Position numbers and translations under genes: made by a program. Below are positions 1 through 6,095 of a DNA stretch of 6,691 bases, piece after piece. The notes beneath the pieces were generated by a model. The model worked only from the letters and a program-made list of their open reading frames with translations, did no database searches and was not told the DNA's origin. Location of the stretch: positions 1 through 6,691 of the forward strand of contig JARFQK010000338.1 of the NCBI GenBank assembly GCA_029287815.1, written 5' to 3'. Source of the DNA: Gammaproteobacteria bacterium (GTDB taxonomy: Bacteria > Pseudomonadota > Gammaproteobacteria > SZUA-229). How positions within the stretch are numbered: the first letter of the stretch is position 1; the number at the start of each line of letters is the position of its first letter.

Positions 1-19
1 GTGACTGATCAGAATGCAA
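1..19 (-). CDS. Possible 5' end of fmt (methionyl-tRNA formyltransferase), partial
   Basis: On the minus strand, immediately after def, a TTG codon at 19-17 opens a frame reading M-H-S-D-Q-S to the window edge. Fmt proteins usually have a short variable N-terminus before a conserved LRIVFAGTP-like segment, and fmt almost always follows def in gammaproteobacteria. A purine-rich AGGCGG (27-22) lies upstream, but only two bases from the TTG, which is too close for a good ribosome binding site. The call rests on gene order rather than on any visible Fmt motif, and the true start could lie outside the window. Confidence 0.2.
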
Positions 20-42
20 CGCCGCCTGGTGAGAAATGCGGG

Positions 43-552
43 CTAAAGGATGGCTGCCTGACGGCGCGCCTTCTGCAATTTCTTCTTCACACGCATCTGC
101 TTTAATGGCGAAAGGTAATCGACGAACACGTTGCCGTCCAGATGATCGATCTCGTGCTGGATACACACGGCCAGCAAGCCGTCGGCTTCCAGCGTGAATT
201 CCTTGCCCTGCGCATCCAGCGCCTTGACCACAATGCGTTCGGCCCTCTCGACGGTCTCAAAAATATCCGGCACCGAAAGACAGCCTTCCTCGGTTTGCTC
301 AACACCCTCGGCCTTGATGATTTCAGGGTTGATCAGGCACAAAGGCTGGTTCTTTTCCGCGCTCAAGTCCATCACGATGATGCGCCGGTGGACATTGACC
401 TGCGTGGCTGCAAGCCCGATACCGGGCGCAGCGTACATGGTTTCGAACATATCATCCACTAGCTGCCTGGTCGCATCATCGATCACGTCAACAGCTTCGG
501 CCACTGTGCGCAGCCGCTTGTCGGGGTATTGCAATATTTCTAATAACGCCAT
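43..552 (-). CDS. def: Peptide deformylase
   Basis: This cytoplasmic metalloenzyme removes the formyl group from the N-terminal formyl-methionine of nascent proteins. The 169-residue product has the usual length and all three family motifs: GIGLAATQ at residues 44-51 with the catalytic-site Gln51, EGCLS at 89-93 with metal ligand Cys91, and HEIDH at 133-137 with ligands His133 and His137 and general base Glu134. The N-terminus (MALLEILQYPDKRLR) matches the family start, which supports the ATG at 552-550, although no clear Shine-Dalgarno sequence precedes it. The C-terminus is basic, as is common. The gene is transcribed away from the LysM gene; its usual partner fmt, which makes the formylated substrate, would follow it off the left edge. 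Upstream lies an inverted repeat at 574-604 that would fall in the def leader or promoter. The identification is very secure. Confidence 0.98.
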   Translation of the reverse strand: MALLEILQYPDKRLRTVAEAVDVIDDATRQLVDDMFETMYAAPGIGLAATQVNVHRRIIVMDLSAEKNQPLCLINPEIIKAEGVEQTEEGCLSVPDIFETVERAERIVVKALDAQGKEFTLEADGLLAVCIQHEIDHLDGNVFVDYLSPLKQMRVKKKLQKARRQAAIL

Positions 553-573
553 ACGAATATCGATCTAAATTTC

Positions 574-604
574 AGCAGAAACAGCGATATCTGCTATTTC
601 TGCT
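574..604. repeat. 31-bp near-perfect inverted repeat in the divergent def/LysM promoter region
   Basis: The arms AGCAGAAACAGC (574-585) and GCTATTTCTGCT (593-604) match at 11 of 12 positions around the 7-base centre GATATCT. The repeat sits 22 bases upstream of the def start and 86 bases upstream of the LysM gene start, between two divergent genes. No T-run follows on either strand, so it is not an intrinsic terminator. It could be a binding site for a dimeric regulator, or a hairpin in the def 5' leader. The structure is seen directly; the function is inference. Confidence 0.6.
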
Positions 605-609
605 ACACT
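601..609 (+). promoter_or_regulatory. Possible extended -10 promoter for the LysM-dprA-smg-topA-tsaC block
   Basis: The sequence TGCTACACT fits an extended -10 element (TGn followed by a hexamer with 4 of 6 matches to TATAAT). No good -35 hexamer lies 16-18 bases upstream, which extended -10 promoters can tolerate. It overlaps the right arm of the inverted repeat at 574-604, so a protein bound there would block it. Initiation would fall near 615 and leave a leader of about 75 bases. An alternative pair, TTGAAA at 624-629 with TAGACT at 645-650, has a short 15-base spacer. This is a motif match only. Confidence 0.3.
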
Positions 610-665
610 CATTTCATACATGCTTGAAAAAGCAGTTTATCAACTAGACTATTGAAAACCACGGA

Positions 666-681
666 TTATCCATAGGGATAA
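666..681 (+). promoter_or_regulatory. Small hairpin that includes the LysM gene ribosome binding site
   Basis: TTATCC (666-671) and GGATAA (676-681) are perfect complements around the 4-base loop ATAG. The best Shine-Dalgarno candidate for the LysM gene, AGGGA at 674-678, lies across the loop and the right arm, ending 11 bases before the ATG at 690. If the hairpin forms in the mRNA it would partly hide the ribosome binding site. A six-pair, AT-rich stem is weak, so the effect may be small. Confidence 0.4.
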
Positions 682-689
682 CAACAATA

Positions 690-1898
690 ATGAAAAGATC
701 CGTCGCTTCAGTTTGCGTGCACCCAGCCATAACCTCCATTGTAACCCTGTTGATGGTTGCCGGGCTATCGGCTTGCTCATCCTCAACGAAACCCGACGAG
801 ACGGCATATGCCGAACCGGAGCAGCACTCTGGCAGCATTTTCGCAGATGAAGAGCCGCAGCAGCAAACCAGCCGGGAGCAAGCACTGGCCGCCAGCGTCA
901 AGGTCACGCATCCGCGGCAGTACACGGTTAAACCGGGCGATACCCTGTGGGACATCGCCAGCCTGTTTTTGAAAGACCCGTGGTTCTGGCCCGAGATCTG
1001 GTATCAAAATCCTCAAGTGGAAAATCCGCACCTGATCTATCCTGGCGATCAGCTGTCCTTGATCTATGTCGATGGTCAACCGCGCATCGTTGTCAGCCGT
1101 GGCGGCGAAGCAACCATCAATGTGGTATCCGATGCAGCCGGTCCGGTACCTGTCGTGAAGTTGTCGCCAACGATACGAACTAAATCGATCGAAGAGAGTA
1201 TCGATACGATACCGGGCGACGCGATCCGGCAATTCCTGAGCAAGCCACGCGTGATCACGAAGGAAGAAGTCGAAAGTGCGCCTTACATCCTTGGTAGTGA
1301 CGACGCACATCTGATCCTCGGAGAGGGCAATCAGATATATGTTCGGGGCGAAATCGACAAGGAGCGGGTACGCTACACCGTCGTGCGGAGAGGCGCAAAA
1401 CTGTCAGATCCCGATACCAAGGAAATCCTCGGCTACGAGGCCATCTATGCCGGCGAAGCCCTGATCACTTCCTACGGCGACCCAGCGACCGGCGAGCTAA
1501 CCGCGACCGAACGTGAAGTACTATACGGTGACCGCCTGCTTCCGACCGATAAGAGCAAGATCGAAAACCTGTTCTTCCCGAGACTGCCCGACCGTGACGT
1601 TCAGGGCAAAATTATCCATCTACCCGATGCGCTGTTCGGTGTTGCGAAGCTGCAGGTGGCTGTGATCAATAAGGGCAGCCGAGACGGCATCGAGAGCGGT
1701 AACTTGCTTGCGGTTTATTCAAAAGGCCAATCGGTTTATGATCATTACAATCGCGGCAAGAAGGTCGAGCTTGACCTGCCTGACGTGCGCAGTGGTATGC
1801 TAATGATCTTCAGGGCCTTCGATCAGGTCAGCTATGGACTGGTTCTGGAATCGACACGGGTCATCCATAAACACGATATCGTTCGAACACCGAAATAA
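690..1898 (+). CDS. tsaP: LysM-domain lipoprotein, TsaP-like (type IV pilus secretin-associated)
   Basis: The 402-residue product starts with a basic n-region and a hydrophobic stretch (about residues 12-27) ending in a lipobox, L-S-A-C, with Cys29 as the predicted lipidated residue. Ser at +2 would favour outer-membrane sorting. A LysM peptidoglycan-binding domain follows at about 77-125 (YTVKPGDTLWDIA to LIYPGDQLSLI), with the WFWPEIW segment typical of this protein group. The rest (about 130-402) is a long, probably beta-rich region with no catalytic motif that I recognise. LysM proteins encoded between def and dprA in Pseudomonas and Neisseria relatives correspond to TsaP, which binds peptidoglycan, associates with the PilQ secretin and helps pilus surface assembly. 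The name therefore rests on domain order and location, and the pilus role here is inferred. The gene heads the plus-strand block, 26 bases before dprA. AGGGA at 674-678 serves as the probable ribosome binding site. Confidence 0.85.
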   Translation: MKRSVASVCVHPAITSIVTLLMVAGLSACSSSTKPDETAYAEPEQHSGSIFADEEPQQQTSREQALAASVKVTHPRQYTVKPGDTLWDIASLFLKDPWFWPEIWYQNPQVENPHLIYPGDQLSLIYVDGQPRIVVSRGGEATINVVSDAAGPVPVVKLSPTIRTKSIEESIDTIPGDAIRQFLSKPRVITKEEVESAPYILGSDDAHLILGEGNQIYVRGEIDKERVRYTVVRRGAKLSDPDTKEILGYEAIYAGEALITSYGDPATGELTATEREVLYGDRLLPTDKSKIENLFFPRLPDRDVQGKIIHLPDALFGVAKLQVAVINKGSRDGIESGNLLAVYSKGQSVYDHYNRGKKVELDLPDVRSGMLMIFRAFDQVSYGLVLESTRVIHKHDIVRTPK

Positions 1899-1924
1899 CG
1901 GAAAAAAAGTTACACTATTCAGGG

Positions 1925-3022
1925 ATGAATACACGCGACGACTGGCTCGCACTGTTGCGAGTGCCCGGCATGCAGCCGGACATATATCATCGACTGCTCG
2001 AGGTTTTCGGCACGCCAGACAGGGTGTTTGCGGCCAGGCCGGCCGACCTCGGCCAGCTCGGACTCAACACCGTGCTGGTTCACGCGATTCTCGATGCGCC
2101 GATTGCTGCACTCGATCAAGACCGCAACTGGTTACAACAGCCAGACCACCATCTGATCACGTTCAATGATGCCCGTTACCCGGAGCTGCTGAAGGCGATT
2201 TCGACGCCTCCGCCGCTGCTGTTTGTCCGCGGTGACCCCGATTTCCTGCAGCTGCCGCAATTAGCCATGGTAGGCAGTCGCAATCCGACGCCGTCGGGCC
2301 GCAAGACCGCACACGAGTTCGCCCGTTACCTGTCGTCGGCCGGGATTACGATCACCAGTGGCCTGGCGCGTGGAATCGATGCCGCCAGCCATCAGGGGGC
2401 ACTCCAAGGCATTGGCGGCACGGTCGCTCTGGTCGCTCACGGCCTCGACATCGTTTATCCGGCGGCGCATCGCCACCTGGCTGCGGACATCGCCGACAAC
2501 GGCGCGATCGTGTCCGAACATCCGATCGGCACGCGGCCGCTGAAAGCCTACTTCCCTCGCCGCAACCGAATCATAAGCGGGCTTTCGCTGGGTACCCTGG
2601 TGGTAGAAGCCGCCCTGAACAGCGGCTCGCTGATAACTGCAAAACATGCGCTGGAGCAGGACCGGGAAGTTTTTGCGATACCAGGCTCGATACACAACCC
2701 GCTGGCTCGCGGTTGCCATCGCCTGATTCGCCAGGGCGCCAAGCTGGTTGAGACCGCAAGCGACATTCTCGAGGAATTATCCGCCCTGCTACCGACAGAT
2801 CTGCAGACGCGCGCGGGCCAGGTGGAAGAGAATACGCATGCTCAGACACTTGACCCGGATCACCAAAAACTGCTCAAATGCCTCGCGTACGATCCGTTGC
2901 CGATCGATGAGCTTGTCGATCGCAGCGGCTTCGCTGCTCCGGAAGTAGCTTCTATGCTATTGATTTTGGAGCTTGAGGGCTATGTGGTCAGTGAAAGCGG
3001 CAGGTATACCCGCGTGGGATAA
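1925..3022 (+). CDS. dprA: DNA-processing protein DprA (Smf)
   Basis: DprA binds incoming single-stranded DNA during natural transformation and loads RecA; in species that are not transformable its role is less clear. The 365-residue product is close to the usual length. It has an N-terminal helical region (about 1-70), a Rossmann-type DprA domain (about 75-285) and a C-terminal winged-helix-like domain (about 308-363, from DPDHQKLLKCL to the end). Signature stretches are AMVGSRNPTPSG at 114-125, TSGLARGIDAASHQGAL at 144-160, FPRRNRIISGLSLGTLVVEA at 210-229 and the NSGSLITAKHAL segment after it. The ATG at 1925 gives the expected family N-terminus (DDWLALLRVPG), but the only purine-rich stretch, AGGG at 1921-1924, abuts the start codon, so translation may be weak or coupled to the upstream gene. 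Neighbours are the TsaP-like gene and smg. Confidence 0.97.
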   Translation: MNTRDDWLALLRVPGMQPDIYHRLLEVFGTPDRVFAARPADLGQLGLNTVLVHAILDAPIAALDQDRNWLQQPDHHLITFNDARYPELLKAISTPPPLLFVRGDPDFLQLPQLAMVGSRNPTPSGRKTAHEFARYLSSAGITITSGLARGIDAASHQGALQGIGGTVALVAHGLDIVYPAAHRHLAADIADNGAIVSEHPIGTRPLKAYFPRRNRIISGLSLGTLVVEAALNSGSLITAKHALEQDREVFAIPGSIHNPLARGCHRLIRQGAKLVETASDILEELSALLPTDLQTRAGQVEENTHAQTLDPDHQKLLKCLAYDPLPIDELVDRSGFAAPEVASMLLILELEGYVVSESGRYTRVG

Positions 3023-3046
3023 TGCCGGCTTGCAGACCCGAAACAG

Positions 3047-3068
3047 AGGAAATCAGCGAAGATTTCCT
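3047..3068 (+). repeat. Perfect 8-bp stem-loop in the dprA-smg gap
   Basis: AGGAAATC (3047-3054) and GATTTCCT (3061-3068) pair perfectly around the loop AGCGAA. The structure ends 18 bases before the smg start and 5 bases before its likely ribosome binding site (AGGT, 3074-3077). No T-run follows (TGATACAGG comes next), so it does not look like an intrinsic terminator. It could be an mRNA stability or processing element, or a modulator of smg translation. Confidence 0.55.
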
Positions 3069-3086
3069 GATACAGGTTTAACAATA

Positions 3087-3566
3087 ATGGTAATAAAGCA
3101 AACGGTAGTCGACGTTCTGATGTTTCTTTTTGAACGCTTTCTGGACGAAGAGAGCGACTCCCTGGACGCGCGCGAAACGGTCGCCAACAGCCTCGAGGAA
3201 ATGGGGTTTCAGAACAAGGAAATCGACGAGGCCTTCAACTGGCTGGAGGACCTTGCCTTGCTCCAGGGTGACGCGAACTACGCGCCCGTGAACAATTCGA
3301 GCATACGTGTCTTCAGTGAAGAGGAGAAAGCGGTACTCAACGAAGAGTCAATCGGCTTCCTGATGTATCTCGAACAGGCCAGTATATTGACGCCGATCAC
3401 ACGTGAACTGATATTGGACCGCGTGATCGCGCTGGACCACGAACTGGATACAGAGCAACTCAAATGGATCGTTCTGATCGTTCTGCACAGCCACCCCGGT
3501 GAGGAAAATGCTTTTGCCTGGATGGAAAGCATTATGTTTGACGAAAACATAGAATACATACAATAA
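3087..3566 (+). CDS. smg: Smg family protein (DUF494), function unknown
   Basis: The 159-residue product matches the Smg family in length, in its N-terminal pattern (VVDVLMFLFERF, compare the MFDVLMYLFE start of the E. coli protein) and in later conserved stretches (FNWLEDLA, SIRVFSEEE, GFLMYLEQ, LDTEQLKWIVLIVL). It has no signal peptide or membrane segment and looks all-helical. It is strongly acidic: 34 Asp plus Glu against 9 Lys plus Arg by count. The frame is open further upstream into the end of dprA (ATG at 2973), but the ATG at 3087 is chosen because it gives the family N-terminus and has AGGT at 3074-3077 at suitable spacing. No biochemical role is established to my knowledge. The gene is widely kept between dprA and topA, or yrdD in E. 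coli, which hints at a nucleic-acid-related role. Confidence 0.93.
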   Translation: MVIKQTVVDVLMFLFERFLDEESDSLDARETVANSLEEMGFQNKEIDEAFNWLEDLALLQGDANYAPVNNSSIRVFSEEEKAVLNEESIGFLMYLEQASILTPITRELILDRVIALDHELDTEQLKWIVLIVLHSHPGEENAFAWMESIMFDENIEYIQ

Positions 3567-3580
3567 AACACGTCTCGACT

Positions 3581-3594
3581 TGTCGCAGGCGACA
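3581..3594. repeat. Perfect 14-bp inverted repeat just upstream of topA
   Basis: TGTCGC (3581-3586) and GCGACA (3589-3594) are exact complements around the dinucleotide AG. As RNA it would fold as a 5-pair stem with a CAGG tetraloop. It lies within the 40-base smg-topA gap and ends 4 bases before the topA ribosome binding site (AGGA, 3599-3602). It is not followed by a T-run. It may be a protein-binding site or a small translational element, or it may be chance. Confidence 0.4.
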
Positions 3595-3606
3595 TGACAG
3601 GAATTC

Positions 3607-6093
3607 ATGAGCACTAATCTCGTTATCGTCGAATCCCCCGCAAAAGCGAAAACCATCGAAAAATACCTCGGCAAGAACTACAAGGTGCTCGCTTCCTACG
3701 GCCATGTGCGCGATCTGGTGCCGAAAAAAGGTGCGATCGACCCGGAGCACGACTTCTCGATGAAATACGAAGTCATCGAAAAGAACGAGAAACACATCAA
3801 TGCGATCAAGAAAGCACTGAAAAATGCTGACGCGCTCTACCTGGCCACGGACCAGGACCGCGAAGGCGAAGCGATTTCCTGGCATCTGTATGAGCTGCTC
3901 AAGGATGATGGCATGCTGAAGCACAAGGCCGTGCACCGCGTCGTGTTCAACGAGGTCACCAAGCCCGCGATCATCGAGGCGATTGAAAATCCACGCGAAT
4001 TGTCCAACGATCTGATCAATGCCCAGCAAGCGCGCCGCGCCCTGGACTACCTGGTCGGTTTCAATCTGTCACCGTTGTTGTGGAAAAAGGTGCAGCGCGG
4101 CCTGTCCGCCGGCCGCGTTCAAAGCCCGGCCCTGCGCTTGATCGTTGAGCGTGAGCAGGAAATTGAGAGTTTCAAGGAAGTCGAATACTGGACCATCGCC
4201 GCTGATGCGGAGAAAGACGCGCAGCCATTCATCGCCAGGCTTACCACCTTCCAGCACGAGAAGGTTGTCGATAAACCCATCAAGAAAGAGGGCGAAAAGC
4301 CGGCGCCTGAGACAAAGTTCACATTCACCAACGAGCAGGATGCTGTTGCCGCCAGAGACCATTTGCTGGCCGCAGCCGATGGTGAACTGGTCGTCAGCCA
4401 GGTAAAAAGAAAGGAAGCTCGGCGCAACCCCAGTCCGCCGTTTACGACTTCGACGATGCAACAGGAGGCTGCCCGCAAACTGCGTTTCTCAGCACAGCGC
4501 ACGATGCGCACGGCGCAACAACTGTACGAAGGCATCGACATCGGCGGGGAAACCGTCGGCTTGATCACCTATATGCGCACCGACGCGGTTCATATCGCTG
4601 GTGAGGCCATCACTGAGTTACGCGAACTCATCGCGCAGAGCTATGGCAAGGATTACCTGCCCGAAACTCCACGTCAGTACAAGACAAAATCCAAGAATGC
4701 CCAGGAAGCGCACGAGGCGATTCGGCCCACGTCTGCCCGTCATCGGCCGGCCGATATCAAGCCACATCTGACGCCCGATCAGTTTGGCCTGTACGAGCTC
4801 ATCTGGAAGCGCACGATGGCCTGCCAGATGATCCATGCGACGCTCGACACCGTCACTGTTGATCTGGCTTGTGGTGATGGCAACAACTTTCGCGCAAACG
4901 GCTCGACCATCAAACATCCAGGTTTCATGAAAGTCTACACCGAAGATATCGATGATGACCGACGCGGGGAGGACAGAAACAGGCTTCTTCCGGACATGGA
5001 AGAAGGTCAAAGCATAAAGCTGCTCGACATCCGCAGCGATCAGCATTTCACGCAGCCACCACCCCGATTCACCGAAGCCAGCCTGGTGAAAACCCTGGAG
5101 GAATACGGCATCGGCCGTCCATCGACCTATGCCAGCATTATTTCCACCCTGGTCAATCGCGAATACGTCGAACTCGAAAGCCGTCGTTTCACGCCGACCG
5201 ATATAGGCCGCATCGTCAACGGCTTCCTGACCGAACATTTCACTCATTATATAGACTACGAGTTCACCGCAAGACTCGAAGACGAACTCGACAGCGTCTC
5301 GCGCGGCGAAGAAGACTGGATTCCATTGATGCGCAACTTCTGGGAGCCGTTCATCAAACAGGTCGAGGACAAGGATGCCAATGTCAGCCGCGCCGAGGTT
5401 GCACAAGCAAAATTCATCTGCACGGACAAGAAAACTGGCAAACCGGTCAGCGTTCGGATGGGGCCTTACGGACCCTTTGTGCAGATTGGCGACAAGGATG
5501 ACGAAGAGAAGCCGCAGTTCGCCAGCCTTCGGCCCGGCATGAAAATGACCGAGGTGACCGAAGACAATTACCTTGACCTATTCGTGTTACCGCGCGACCT
5601 CGGTGAGACGCCGGAAGGTGAAAAGCTCAGTACCAATTACGGACGCTTCGGGCCCTACGTGAAATACGGCAGCAAATTCGTCTCTATCAACAAGGCCTAT
5701 CAAGACCAGGGTGTCGATCCTTATAACATCACCCATGAACAAGCGATGGAACTGGTCAACGCCAAGAAAGAGTTCGACGCGAACAAATTCATCAAAGCGT
5801 TCGACGGCACCGACATCGAAGTGCTGAATGGTCGGTTCGGCCCCTATATTACCAATGGGGTCAAAAACGCAAAGATCCCAAAGGACAAGGAACCCAAGGA
5901 CCTTACGCTGCAGGAGTGCGAAGAACTGCTGGCAGCCGCACCAGAGCGCAAAGGCGGCAAAAAGAAGGTCGCGACCAAAGCCGTGAAGAAAAAGACCGCC
6001 TCCGCAAAGAAAGTGGCGCGGAAAAAGACCGCTAAAAAGAAGACCGTAAAGAAGAAAGCGGCGAAGAAGAAAACAGCTAAGAAAAAATCCTGA
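3607..6093 (+). CDS. topA: DNA topoisomerase I (type IA), zinc-finger-free form with lysine-rich tail
   Basis: TopA relaxes negative supercoils by transient cleavage of one strand through a 5'-phosphotyrosine link. The 828-residue product has a TOPRIM domain (about 3-150) with Glu9 in VIVESPAKAKTI and the metal-binding DxDxE at Asp82, Asp84 and Glu86. The SAGRVQSPALRL motif is at 167-178 and the catalytic Tyr322 is in TYMRTD (321-326). The His region is AQEAHEAIRPT (365-375), and EEYGIGRPSTYA (498-509) is also present. The C-terminal part lacks Cys4 zinc fingers: the only cysteines are isolated at 406, 422, 605 and 771. It carries instead three copies of a GxxGPxx repeat (around 619, 680 and 744) of the Topo_C type, then a tail from 783 with 23 Lys and 1 Arg in 46 residues. 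E. coli TopA has zinc ribbons instead. AGGA at 3599-3602 is the ribosome binding site. tsaC starts 2 bases after the stop. Confidence 0.98.
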   Translation: MSTNLVIVESPAKAKTIEKYLGKNYKVLASYGHVRDLVPKKGAIDPEHDFSMKYEVIEKNEKHINAIKKALKNADALYLATDQDREGEAISWHLYELLKDDGMLKHKAVHRVVFNEVTKPAIIEAIENPRELSNDLINAQQARRALDYLVGFNLSPLLWKKVQRGLSAGRVQSPALRLIVEREQEIESFKEVEYWTIAADAEKDAQPFIARLTTFQHEKVVDKPIKKEGEKPAPETKFTFTNEQDAVAARDHLLAAADGELVVSQVKRKEARRNPSPPFTTSTMQQEAARKLRFSAQRTMRTAQQLYEGIDIGGETVGLITYMRTDAVHIAGEAITELRELIAQSYGKDYLPETPRQYKTKSKNAQEAHEAIRPTSARHRPADIKPHLTPDQFGLYELIWKRTMACQMIHATLDTVTVDLACGDGNNFRANGSTIKHPGFMKVYTEDIDDDRRGEDRNRLLPDMEEGQSIKLLDIRSDQHFTQPPPRFTEASLVKTLEEYGIGRPSTYASIISTLVNREYVELESRRFTPTDIGRIVNGFLTEHFTHYIDYEFTARLEDELDSVSRGEEDWIPLMRNFWEPFIKQVEDKDANVSRAEVAQAKFICTDKKTGKPVSVRMGPYGPFVQIGDKDDEEKPQFASLRPGMKMTEVTEDNYLDLFVLPRDLGETPEGEKLSTNYGRFGPYVKYGSKFVSINKAYQDQGVDPYNITHEQAMELVNAKKEFDANKFIKAFDGTDIEVLNGRFGPYITNGVKNAKIPKDKEPKDLTLQECEELLAAAPERKGGKKKVATKAVKKKTASAKKVARKKTAKKKTVKKKAAKKKTAKKKS

Positions 6094-6095
6094 AC

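Noticed and set aside
1..108. Plus-strand open frame beginning with GTG at position 1
   Set aside because: It runs antisense to the end of def, shows no family motif, and def explains the region.
142..568. Plus-strand open frames of 106 and 124 residues antisense to def
   Set aside because: They are shadows of the def coding sequence with low-complexity or unstructured translations and no ribosome binding site.
621..634. Small hairpin TGCTT-GAAA-AAGCA with a GNRA-type loop in the LysM gene leader
   Set aside because: A 5-pair stem is too short to support a function without conservation data.
673..683. Eleven-base match to the start of the I-SceI homing endonuclease site (TAGGGATAACA)
   Set aside because: The 18-base site is not completed and no intron, intein or endonuclease gene is present, so this is chance.
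3047..3068. Hairpin after dprA as an intrinsic terminator
   Set aside because: The stem is AT-rich and is followed by TGATACAGG rather than a T-run.
2973..3086. Upstream in-frame extension of smg from an ATG inside dprA
   Set aside because: The added 38 residues do not resemble Smg, run through the dprA 3' end and intergenic hairpin, and the ATG at 3087 gives the family N-terminus.
4618..5406. Minus-strand open frame of 262 residues inside topA
   Set aside because: It is antisense to conserved TopA domains, shows no recognisable motif, and long antisense frames are expected in GC-rich coding sequence.
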